From NCBI GenBank assembly GCA_017557715.1, contig JAFYYE010000174.1, forward strand, positions 1 through 7,009: DNA of 7,009 nucleotides, in the 5' to 3' direction. Source of the stretch: Pseudobutyrivibrio sp. (lineage in GTDB: Bacteria; Bacillota; Clostridia; Lachnospirales; Lachnospiraceae). The position numbers and the translations under genes are program-made. The notes beneath the pieces were generated by a model. That model saw only the letters and a program-made list of their open reading frames with translations. It did no database searches and was not told where the DNA came from. Within the stretch, counting starts at the first letter, position 1. Each line of letters opens with the position of its first letter. This document shows positions 1-6,944 of the stretch, in pieces.

Positions 1-124
1 CTGTCTTATCACCATTCTTTATAGTCATTAAATCTGCATTTCCGTTAAGTTTTCCGCAGCCTGTAAGTAACATTGTAGCTGAAAGAGCTGCAATACAAGC
101 TGTCTTTAATTTTCTCTTGTTCAT
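1..124 (-). CDS. Secreted lipoprotein, probably PrsA-like peptidyl-prolyl isomerase (N-terminal part; runs off the left edge)
   Basis: Only the first 41 codons are present. The protein starts MNKRKLKTACIAALSA and has a textbook lipoprotein signal peptide: a basic n-region (residues 2-7, NKRKLK), a hydrophobic stretch (about 9-20) and the lipobox LLTGC with the lipidated cysteine at residue 23. The mature protein should be anchored to the outer face of the cytoplasmic membrane. After the cysteine it reads GKLNGNADLMTIKNGDKT. A CGKLNG start followed by a short strand is what I recall of the PrsA/SurA-type foldase lipoproteins that often follow mfd in Lachnospiraceae. The catalytic parvulin domain would lie beyond the edge, so the function is inferred. 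The start at 124 is chosen for its purine-rich ribosome site (AGGAAGAAGG, then GGG, at 130-146). In-frame ATGs at 181 and 163 lack one. Lipoprotein: high confidence; foldase: moderate. Confidence 0.7.
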   Translation of the reverse strand, partial: MNKRKLKTACIAALSATMLLTGCGKLNGNADLMTIKNGDKT

Positions 125-146
125 TATTTCCCGTTTCCTTCTTCCT

Positions 147-161
147 GGGTAACCCCTACCC
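147..161 (-). other. Small leader hairpin just upstream of the lipoprotein ribosome site
   Basis: In the minus-strand RNA, GGGTA (161-157) can pair with TACCC (151-147) around the 5-base loop GGGGT. This makes a perfect 5-bp stem ending directly before the purine-rich ribosome site. No U-run follows, so it is not a terminator. It lies about 12 bases into the predicted transcript. It could stabilise the 5' end of the mRNA, tune translation or be a protein-binding site. A stem of 5 bp can also arise by chance. Confidence 0.35.
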
Positions 162-179
162 ATTATTTTTAACTTCTTC

Positions 180-208
180 ATTATAATTAATTAGTGGGGC
201 ATTATCAA
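180..208 (-). promoter_or_regulatory. Near-consensus sigma-A promoter for the lipoprotein gene
   Basis: Read on the minus strand, a -35 box TTGATA (208-203) is followed by exactly 17 bases and a perfect -10 box TATAAT (185-180). Only one -35 position differs from TTGACA. No TGn extended -10 is present. The expected transcription start is near 173-174, giving a leader of about 50 bases before the lipoprotein ATG at 124. The promoter lies within the 97-base gap after the mfd stop, so it would make the lipoprotein gene independent of the upstream genes. It rests on sequence match alone. Confidence 0.8.
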
Positions 209-221
209 TAAAAACACCTTA

Positions 222-3200
222 TTAGTCAGCTTTTATAGATTTCAAATCTGACAAGAAATCCTGTAGATAATCAAAGATTTCGCTCGACTTGATTCTGGTA
301 TTTGCTTTTGTATTAAAGATAAAAGCTGGCGCCTTAGGGTCTGCCGCAAAGGTGATGTGTGGATTGTTTCTCTCAAGCAATGCTGGAATCTGAGCCACAT
401 CAATCTTAGCCTTTTCATACATAACTATCTTGATGATATCGCCCTTCTGCTCAATAGCTGTAACATAGGCATCGTGGGCCCTTACGCGAAGCATAGCCAC
501 CCAAAGAAGATTTTGAACACACTTCTTTGGCTCACCAAATCTATCCACAAGCTCATCTAGCATATCATCACGTGCTTCCTCAGAATCAATAGCTGCAATT
601 CGCTTGTAGATATCGATTCGCTGCTCCTCGTTAGAAACATAGGTATCGGGCAGATATGCCTCAATATTAACATCTACAGAAGTATTGAAGCTGTCTTCCT
701 TTACCTCACCCTTTTCTCGTTTTACTGCTTCATTAAGCATCTTGCAGTAAAGGTCGTAGCCTACAGCCGTCATATTTCCGTGTTGCTCTACACCAAGCAG
801 ATTTCCAGCACCGCGAATTTCCAAATCTCTCATGGCAATCTTGAAGCCTGAACCTAAGTCTGTAAACTCTTTAATAGCAGCTAGGCGCTTTTCAGCCACT
901 TCCTTCAGCATCTTATCCCTCTTATACATAAGAAATGCATAAGCAGTTCTGTTGCTTCGTCCCACGCGACCTCGCAACTGATAAAGCTGAGATAATCCCA
1001 TATTATCTGCATCATGGATAATGATTGTATTTACGTTAGAGATATCAAGACCGATTTCGATAATTGTGGTCGCCACCAGTACATCAATCTCATGATTAAT
1101 GAACTGCATCATTACATCCTCCACCTTCGCCTCGGTCATCTGGCCGTGAATATAGCCTACAGTTGATTCTGGTACCAACTTCTCTATTTCGGCTGCCATA
1201 TCCTGGATACCGCGGACACGATTGAACACGTAATAAACCTGACCATCTCGTGCCATTTCGCGCACAATTGCCTCTCTAACCATCTCCTCGTTGTATTCAA
1301 ATACAAAAGTCTGGATAGGTGTGCGCTCCATCGGAGCCTCATCCAAAACGCTCATATCTCTGATTCCAACCAGTGACATGTGCAAGGTTCGAGGGATAGG
1401 TGTAGCAGAAAGTGAAAGAACATCAACAGTCTTTTTCATCTGCTTGATTCGTTCCTTGTGATTTACACCAAATCTTTGCTCCTCATCGATGATAAGCAGA
1501 CCTAAATCCTTAAACTCAATATCCTTAGAAAGCAATCTGTGGGTACCAATTACAATATCCACCATGCCATTTTTCAAACCTTCTATTGTCTTTTTCTGTT
1601 CAGCGGCACTTCTAAAACGACAAAGCAATCCCATATTTACTGGATATCCACCCATTCGCTGTACAAAATTGTTGTAATGCTGCTGAGCAAGGATCGTAGT
1701 AGGCACAAGGTATGCCACTTGCTTACCCTCCTGAACAGCCTTGAACGCCGCACGCATAGCTACTTCTGTTTTACCAAAGCCTACGTCACCGCAGATAAGT
1801 CTGTCCATAATCTTTCTGGACTCCATATCTGCCTTCACCGCATCTATAGCTGTAAGCTGGCCTTCTGTCTCCTCGTAAGGGAAGCTCTCCTCAAATTCCT
1901 TCTGCCAAACAGTATCCGGTCCATACACAAAACCATCTGTATTCTGGCGCAAAGCATATAAATCCACCAGCTCTTTAGCCACGATTCCAACTGCAGACTG
2001 AACCTTCTGCTTGGTCTTCGTCCACTCCTGAGTACCTGCTCCAAGAGAATTTAGCTTAGGCTTCTTTCCATCTGGACCCGAATATTTTTGAATCTGATCC
2101 AACTGGCTGGTAAGAACATATAAATTACTTCCCTTGGCATACTCAATCTTAATGTAATCTCGAATAACTCGATCCAATTCCATCTGCTCGGTACCCTTAT
2201 AGACACCTAAGCCATAATTTTCATGAACCACATAATCCCCAACATGCAAATCTGAAAATGAAGAAATACTCTCTCCTTCGTACTTCTTAACCCTCTTTTT
2301 CTTCTTTCTGACATGACCGAAGATATCTCCATCAGATAACATTACAAAGGCTGAATCAGGATAATCAAATCCTCTTTTAATATTTCCAACACATATCATT
2401 GTCTCCCCAGGATTAATCCTGTGATCCAAATCTGTAGTGAAATATGAGTTCAATCCTTCGTCTAAAAGGTCCTCTGCCAGACGCTGTCCTTTTGTAGCTG
2501 AGCTTGTCACCAAAAGAACCTTATACTTTCTCTTCTTATACTGTAAAAGCTCCTTTGTTAAAAGCTCAAAGCTTCCGTTGTAAGCATTTACTCCCTGCAC
2601 TGCTATGCTAAAATGGTCCGCTGATTTAAGTAGCTTATTTTTCGCATCCAGCACAGACATGAGAGTAATAGGATATTTCTCCAGCTTTCCAAATACCTCT
2701 GCCACGCCATAAAGCATATCCATCTGGCCTTTTAACATGTATCCTGCCTCAACACGCCGGGTCATAGCATCAGCAAACTCTGTCTCAGTCACTTCTGCCT
2801 TATTAATTACCTTCTGTACTTCATCAATGAAGACATAGGTGCCCTTTGGCATAAAGTCCACAAAAGAACCAAGCTTATCGCAAAAGTAAGTAAGATGAGT
2901 CTCAAGCTCCTGGCTTAGTCCCCACTCACGGGTCTCCTCTATAACTCTGTCAGCATAAGTTTTAAGATGAAATGCCTCCTCGGTTTTCATCTCTTTTCTA
3001 TATGCTTCGTAGCGCTCGTCCCGCTCTTTTTCAATCTTTGCCAATCCTGCTTCAACTTCGTCAGCTCCCAGTATTAGCTCTACTGCCGGAAAAATTAAAA
3101 CAGAATTTATATTTTCAATAGACTTCTGATTTGTAGGATCATAGGAACGAATACTGTCTACTTCATCGCCCCATAATTCAATACGAACTGGTAATTCCGC

Positions 3201-3746
3201 TGTCAAAGGATAGACATCGATAATACCACCTCGCACTGCAAATTCTCCAGGATGCTCACAGGTGCCCACATTCTCATAGCCCATTGCTACGAGCTTTCTG
3301 CGCAAAGCTTCAAGCTCTACTGTATCTGTATCAGAAACAGCCACTACACCATCCTCAAAATATGATAGTGCTGGCAACTTATTCATAAGTGCATCTATCG
3401 TTGTGATAACTGTACAAGCATTATTGCTTATTACAGCCTCAATAGCCTGCATACGCTCTCTTGTAAGGGCATTTCCTCTGATATCAGACTGATAGAAAAG
3501 GAAATCCTTCGCTGGAAAATACACTACATCATTATCAAAGAATCGATATTCCTCGTATAACTCTCTAGCCTTCAGCTCGTCGCTGGTAACTATCAGCTTA
3601 TACTTAATATCATGTCCTATACCATAAATAAGGTGCGCCTTATCAGCGCACCCAGTAATATCATATATCTTTCCAAACTTAAGTAGAGCCTCTCTAAGAG
3701 ACTCTACTGCTGTAAGTGATTCAAATGGTTCTAAAAAAGCCTTCAT
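222..3746 (-). CDS. mfd: Transcription-repair coupling factor Mfd (ATP-dependent DNA translocase)
   Basis: Mfd binds RNA polymerase stalled at DNA damage, pushes it off the template by ATP-driven translocation and recruits UvrA for nucleotide excision repair. At 1174 residues it has the normal full length. Domains in order: the UvrB-like N-terminal module (about 1-350), with HPGEFAVRGGIIDVYP at 165-180; a non-catalytic middle region; the CarD-like RNA polymerase-interacting domain (about 497-560, starting near VGDYVVHENYGLGVY); and the superfamily 2 RecG-like motor (about 600-1000). The motor has Walker A GDVGFGKTE (653-661), DEEQ box (754-757), SATPIPRT (780-787) and QLRGRVGRS (923-931). The TRG translocation motif lies around 965-990 (GSGFKIAMRDLEIRGAG...), and the C-terminal UvrA-masking domain runs from about 1020 to the end. 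All catalytic motifs are intact. The start has an AGGA ribosome site 9 bases upstream (3756-3759). The gap to the SulP gene is 37 bases with no terminator, so co-transcription is likely. Confidence 0.98.
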   Translation of the reverse strand: MKAFLEPFESLTAVESLREALLKFGKIYDITGCADKAHLIYGIGHDIKYKLIVTSDELKARELYEEYRFFDNDVVYFPAKDFLFYQSDIRGNALTRERMQAIEAVISNNACTVITTIDALMNKLPALSYFEDGVVAVSDTDTVELEALRRKLVAMGYENVGTCEHPGEFAVRGGIIDVYPLTAELPVRIELWGDEVDSIRSYDPTNQKSIENINSVLIFPAVELILGADEVEAGLAKIEKERDERYEAYRKEMKTEEAFHLKTYADRVIEETREWGLSQELETHLTYFCDKLGSFVDFMPKGTYVFIDEVQKVINKAEVTETEFADAMTRRVEAGYMLKGQMDMLYGVAEVFGKLEKYPITLMSVLDAKNKLLKSADHFSIAVQGVNAYNGSFELLTKELLQYKKRKYKVLLVTSSATKGQRLAEDLLDEGLNSYFTTDLDHRINPGETMICVGNIKRGFDYPDSAFVMLSDGDIFGHVRKKKKRVKKYEGESISSFSDLHVGDYVVHENYGLGVYKGTEQMELDRVIRDYIKIEYAKGSNLYVLTSQLDQIQKYSGPDGKKPKLNSLGAGTQEWTKTKQKVQSAVGIVAKELVDLYALRQNTDGFVYGPDTVWQKEFEESFPYEETEGQLTAIDAVKADMESRKIMDRLICGDVGFGKTEVAMRAAFKAVQEGKQVAYLVPTTILAQQHYNNFVQRMGGYPVNMGLLCRFRSAAEQKKTIEGLKNGMVDIVIGTHRLLSKDIEFKDLGLLIIDEEQRFGVNHKERIKQMKKTVDVLSLSATPIPRTLHMSLVGIRDMSVLDEAPMERTPIQTFVFEYNEEMVREAIVREMARDGQVYYVFNRVRGIQDMAAEIEKLVPESTVGYIHGQMTEAKVEDVMMQFINHEIDVLVATTIIEIGLDISNVNTIIIHDADNMGLSQLYQLRGRVGRSNRTAYAFLMYKRDKMLKEVAEKRLAAIKEFTDLGSGFKIAMRDLEIRGAGNLLGVEQHGNMTAVGYDLYCKMLNEAVKREKGEVKEDSFNTSVDVNIEAYLPDTYVSNEEQRIDIYKRIAAIDSEEARDDMLDELVDRFGEPKKCVQNLLWVAMLRVRAHDAYVTAIEQKGDIIKIVMYEKAKIDVAQIPALLERNNPHITFAADPKAPAFIFNTKANTRIKSSEIFDYLQDFLSDLKSIKAD

Positions 3747-3783
3747 ATAAATTAATCCTGCATTTAATAAACTAGCAAATCAT

Positions 3784-5430
3784 TTATTTTTCAATCAATT
3801 TCTCTGCCCAATCGATAGCAGCATCGATGTTAGGCTGGAAGTTTTCTTCACCAACAATCTTAATAAAATCAGCCTTTTCCATCATGTGACGTGGCTGCTC
3901 ATTTACGTGTGAGAATACAACTGTTACACCCTTCTTGTGTGCACGCTCAACCAAATCTCTGAGGGCACGAAGTGCTGTAACATCAATTGCTGGAACAGAA
4001 CGCATTCTCATGATAAGAACTTTTGTGTAATCCTTTACATTGATGCTCTCTGCAAGCATATCAGATACACCAAAGAAAAGAGGTCCTGTAATCTCGAATA
4101 CACGTATTTCTTTTTCAACTGGACGAAGATCATCAACGAACTCTTCTTCATCGCTCTTATATGTCCAACCGCTTACATGTGTCTCATCGCTCATTCTCTT
4201 GATGAAGAGGATACAAGCAACAATCATACCCCACTCAATTGCAACAACAAGGTCAAATACAACTGTAAGGATGAAAGTAAGCACAAGTACAATTATATCT
4301 GACTTAGGTGCATATTTAACAAGTCTTACAAATGGTCTCCACTGGCACATATTGTAAGCTACCTGGAAAAGAATAGCTGCAATACATGGCATTGGAATGA
4401 ACTTTGCGTAAGGCATAAGTACAACTAAGATAACAAGCAATGTGATTGAGTGAACCATACCAGCGATTGGTGTACGTCCACCGTTCTTGATATTAGCAGC
4501 TGTACGGGCGATAGCGCCTGTTGCAGGGATACCACCAAACAATACTGAACCAATATTTCCGATACCCTGACCAATAAGCTCCTGATTACTTCTGTGCTTG
4601 CTATTTACCATTCCGTCAGCTACAACGGCTGAAAGAAGTGATTCGATAGCAGCAAGAATTGCGATTGTAAAGGCATTTGGCATCTCATTCTTAATAATTG
4701 AAAGTGAGAAATGAGGCACTGAGATTGATGGTAATCCAGCCTTTAAATCAGGATAAAGTGTCCCGATTGTGTTTACCTTTAATCCAAGTCCCTGCACCAT
4801 TAGGATGCCTACAAATACTGCAATAATAGATGCTGGCACCTTTGAGAAAAACTTTGGCCAAATAATAAGAACTGCAAGACAAACAACACCTACGAGCACA
4901 GCCTGCCAATTAATAGTGTCAATGTTAATAAAGAAAAGCTTAAGCTTATCCATTGTCTCGATTGGCTTCTCTCCGTGAAAATCCATGCCAAAGAAATCCT
5001 TGAACTGACCAATGAGAATTGTAACAGCGATACCTGCTATAAAGCCTGTTGTGATGGTGTAAGGAATGAACTTAATTAATGCACCAGCCTTTACCAAACC
5101 AAGAATAATAAGAATTATACCTGCCATGATAGTTGCAATAATAAGTCCGTCCATACCATCAGTAGCAATAATACCTGCTACGATAGTGGCAAATGCCGCT
5201 GTAGGTCCAGCAATCTGAACTGTACTTCCACCAAAGAAGGAAATCAAAAATCCTGCCACGATAGCTGTGTACAAACCTGGCTCTGGGCCAACGCCTGAGG
5301 CAAGCGCCAAGGCAATAGAAAGTGGCAATGCAATGATTGCCACAATGATTCCAGATACAACGTCCTTAACAAACTGTTCCTTGCTGTAATTCTTCATACA
5401 GCTGAACAGCATAGGTTTAAAATGTTCCAT
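3784..5430 (-). CDS. SulP-family inorganic anion transporter with C-terminal STAS domain
   Basis: This 548-residue integral membrane protein belongs to the SLC26/SulP family, which carries sulfate, bicarbonate or other anions. The membrane part (about 20-412) has the family signatures: GIIVAIIALPLSIALALASG (27-46) followed by PGLYTAIVAG (51-60), QIAGPTAAF (72-80), the acidic AAIESLLSAVVADGM (260-274) and PATGAIARTAANIKNGGRTP (302-321). A cytoplasmic STAS domain (about 440-545) follows. It includes EITGPLFFG (446-454) and MRMRSVPAIDVTALRAL (474-490), where Asp483 and Thr485 sit in the region that can be phosphorylated in some STAS proteins. The overall pattern recalls BicA-like bicarbonate transporters as much as sulfate ones; the substrate cannot be read from the sequence. 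The gene starts 9 bases after pilT. Its ribosome site AGGAG (5445-5449) lies inside the last pilT codons, 14 bases from the ATG. This is a long spacing, but no better in-frame start exists. Confidence 0.95.
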   Translation of the reverse strand: MEHFKPMLFSCMKNYSKEQFVKDVVSGIIVAIIALPLSIALALASGVGPEPGLYTAIVAGFLISFFGGSTVQIAGPTAAFATIVAGIIATDGMDGLIIATIMAGIILIILGLVKAGALIKFIPYTITTGFIAGIAVTILIGQFKDFFGMDFHGEKPIETMDKLKLFFINIDTINWQAVLVGVVCLAVLIIWPKFFSKVPASIIAVFVGILMVQGLGLKVNTIGTLYPDLKAGLPSISVPHFSLSIIKNEMPNAFTIAILAAIESLLSAVVADGMVNSKHRSNQELIGQGIGNIGSVLFGGIPATGAIARTAANIKNGGRTPIAGMVHSITLLVILVVLMPYAKFIPMPCIAAILFQVAYNMCQWRPFVRLVKYAPKSDIIVLVLTFILTVVFDLVVAIEWGMIVACILFIKRMSDETHVSGWTYKSDEEEFVDDLRPVEKEIRVFEITGPLFFGVSDMLAESINVKDYTKVLIMRMRSVPAIDVTALRALRDLVERAHKKGVTVVFSHVNEQPRHMMEKADFIKIVGEENFQPNIDAAIDWAEKLIEK

Positions 5431-5439
5431 ACTTTTTCA

Positions 5440-6546
5440 CTACACTCCTAATCTTCTTCCTAGCATTTCTGCATTAACAGCAAATTCTAATGCAGTATCC
5501 TTAGTGATTTTACCATCCTTTACCAACTTGTAAAGACTAGAATCCATAGAAACCATATCATCGGTATCGCTAGAATAGATTACACCCTCAATTTGAGGCA
5601 CTTTGTTTTCTCTAATCATGTTTCGAATAGCAGGTGTAACGGTCATAACTTCAAAGGCGGGCACAAGTTTACCATCTACTGCTGGAACAAGCTGCTGAGA
5701 TACTACAGCCTTAATAACCATAGAAAGCTGTAGGGCTATCTGATGCTGTTGCTCAGATGGGAAAACATCGATAATTCTATCTATAGTATTAGCCGCGCCG
5801 ATTGTATGTAATGTAGAAAGAATTAAATGACCTGTCTCCGCCGCAGTCATCGCTACAGATATAGTCTCTGCATCACGCATTTCTCCAAGGAGAATTACAT
5901 CGGGGCTCTGTCGCAGAGATGCTCTAAGAGCTGTTACATAATTTTCTGTATCCAGATGAATTTCTCGCTGTGAAACAATGGATTTATCGTGCCTGTGAAG
6001 GTATTCTACTGGATCCTCCAAGGTAATAATATGCTTATTATAGTTTTTATTAATCTTATCTACAACACAAGAAAGGGTTGTAGACTTACCACTTCCTGCA
6101 GGTCCTGTTACAAGCACCAAGCCCTTTGACTCTGTTGATAGATTGATTACCGATTCTGGAATGCCCAGCTGCCTATAATCAGGCAAAGAGAATGTAATCA
6201 CACATACAACTGCAGCATATGTACCTCTTTGCTTAAAAGCATTTACTCTAAAACGTGATACGTCTTTTATAGTAAACGAAAAATCATCGTCTCCGTTTTC
6301 AATGTAATGGGTCATATCACGCTTTGCAAGCTGATAAATCTGAGTAACAAGCTCCTCCGCCTTTGCAGGCATAACAGGACCCTCATCCTGCTCCGATTTC
6401 ACATCACTTTCGCTTTCAAGCTCAGACCTTGTACGCACCAAATCATTTACTCTAAAGGAAATTTCACGACCGGTAATAATAAATACATCTGATGCTCTAT
6501 ATTTTTTTACCGCATCTGTTAAATATGTTACGATATCGACCGCCAT
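5440..6546 (-). CDS. pilT: PilT-type ATPase, type IV pilus retraction motor
   Basis: PilT is a cytoplasmic hexameric ATPase that powers type IV pilus disassembly and thus twitching motility, adhesion and sometimes DNA uptake. The 368-residue protein has an N-terminal PAS-like domain (1-120, starting with the typical ASD at 18-20) and a RecA-like motor domain. Motifs: Walker A GPAGSGKST (148-156), Asp box ITLEDPVEYLH (174-184), Walker B PDVILLGEMRD (215-225), where GEMRD is typical of PilT rather than PilB, His box TAAETGHLILSTLHT (234-248), and the PilT-specific AIRNMIRENK (306-315). The length is slightly above the usual 340-360, because of an acidic stretch at 41-58. Two other departures are Ala for Thr in Walker A (residue 150) and Cys115 where an arginine is usual. 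The ribosome site AGGAGG (6551-6556) is only 4 bases from the ATG and overlaps the upstream stop. No extension partner (PilB) is visible in this window. Confidence 0.93.
   Translation of the reverse strand: MAVDIVTYLTDAVKKYRASDVFIITGREISFRVNDLVRTRSELESESDVKSEQDEGPVMPAKAEELVTQIYQLAKRDMTHYIENGDDDFSFTIKDVSRFRVNAFKQRGTYAAVVCVITFSLPDYRQLGIPESVINLSTESKGLVLVTGPAGSGKSTTLSCVVDKINKNYNKHIITLEDPVEYLHRHDKSIVSQREIHLDTENYVTALRASLRQSPDVILLGEMRDAETISVAMTAAETGHLILSTLHTIGAANTIDRIIDVFPSEQQHQIALQLSMVIKAVVSQQLVPAVDGKLVPAFEVMTVTPAIRNMIRENKVPQIEGVIYSSDTDDMVSMDSSLYKLVKDGKITKDTALEFAVNAEMLGRRLGV
5445..5449 (-). promoter_or_regulatory. Ribosome site of the SulP gene, inside the end of pilT
   Basis: AGGAG lies in the last codons of pilT, just before its TAG stop (5442-5440), and 14 bases before the SulP ATG at 5430. 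The spacing is longer than usual. Ribosomes finishing pilT would stop on top of this site, so SulP translation may depend on pilT translation. Confidence 0.6.
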
Positions 6547-6550
6547 AATC

Positions 6551-6557
6551 CCTCCTA
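6551..6557 (-). promoter_or_regulatory. Ribosome site of pilT overlapping the stop codon of the upstream gene
   Basis: The minus-strand sequence TAGGAGG serves twice: TAG (6557-6555) ends the upstream membrane-protein gene, and AGGAGG (6556-6551) is the ribosome site of pilT, with its ATG at 6546 only 4 bases further on. This arrangement points to translational coupling of the two genes. Confidence 0.8.
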
Positions 6558-6923
6558 ATCATTCTTATCAGGTGTTAATACAGGCAATGTGCTATCTGCC
6601 TCCCACTCAGTGTTATTCACCACTTCCCATCTGATGATTTCTCCACCAGCCACCTTCACCTCTAAATCCTGGGAGCCGTTAATTGGTACAGTAAATTCCT
6701 GGTCAGCCCAATCCGTCGCCGCTATTCTTTCATTGGCTTCGTTAGATGCCTTATAGTACTCATCAGTGTGATTCATAAGCTTGCTACTAAGACTGTAATT
6801 ATTATGACTTGAAGATATTGTAAGCGCCGCAATTACAGCAAAAGCAAGGCCGATGAGAATGACCACCATCAACGATGTTCCAATATTTATTATTGAACGA
6901 GTTTGTTTCTTCTGTGCTTCCAT
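6555..6923 (-). CDS. Small single-pass membrane protein of the pilus locus (pseudopilin-like, unnamed family)
   Basis: This 122-residue protein has a basic N-terminus (MEAQKKQTR), one strongly hydrophobic helix (about 14-37, with GTSLMVVILIGLAFAVIAALT), a polar helical segment (about 42-69, with YSLSSK and DEYYKASNEANERIA) and a probably beta-rich C-terminal part (74-122). No lipobox, catalytic motif or cysteine is present. The short basic head plus immediate N-terminal helix resembles a type IV pilin or pseudopilin. However, if cleavage followed Gly15, position 5 would be Val rather than the usual Glu. I recall similar unnamed proteins (an INIGTS start and YxLSxK...YYxA... region) in pilus loci of Lachnospiraceae. 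Its coupling to pilT supports a pilus role, perhaps as a minor pilin or membrane assembly factor. The start is the only in-frame option: the frame is closed 7 codons upstream. Its ribosome site is weak (TGTGG at about 7 bases). Confidence 0.75.
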   Translation of the reverse strand: MEAQKKQTRSIINIGTSLMVVILIGLAFAVIAALTISSSHNNYSLSSKLMNHTDEYYKASNEANERIAATDWADQEFTVPINGSQDLEVKVAGGEIIRWEVVNNTEWEADSTLPVLTPDKND

Positions 6924-6944
6924 AATTAATCCACACCAACACCT

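Noticed and set aside
125..221. Possible rho-independent terminator after mfd
   Set aside because: The T-run close after the stop (GGTGTTTTTATTG) has no hairpin before it, and the hairpin at 147-161 has no T-run after it. The gap is better explained by a promoter and leader.
1539..1961. Plus-strand open frame of 140 codons (and a shorter one at 1489-1677) inside mfd
   Set aside because: It lies wholly antisense to conserved Mfd motor sequence, gives a protein with no recognisable motif, and has no fitting ribosome site or promoter that I could see. It is a shadow frame.
2283..2306. Lysine/arginine-rich patch in Mfd (residues 481-488) as a possible special insertion
   Set aside because: As I recall, clostridial Mfd proteins commonly carry a basic linker just before the RNA polymerase-interacting domain, so this is ordinary for the family.
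3747..3783. Possible promoter in the 37-base gap before mfd
   Set aside because: TTGCTA followed 17 bases later by TTAATT is a poor -10 match and would start transcription at or inside the start codon. The AT-rich gap is sufficient as a ribosome-site spacer.
3937..4357. Overlapping plus-strand open frames of 121 and 105 codons inside the SulP gene
   Set aside because: Both are antisense to the conserved STAS and last membrane segments. Their Cys/Asn/Thr/Ser-rich composition is typical of reversed codons rather than real protein.
5180..5260. Similar short runs containing CCTGC-ACGATAG twice in the SulP gene
   Set aside because: They encode similar small hydrophobic residues in membrane helices, are short and imperfect, and are not flanked by mobile-element features.
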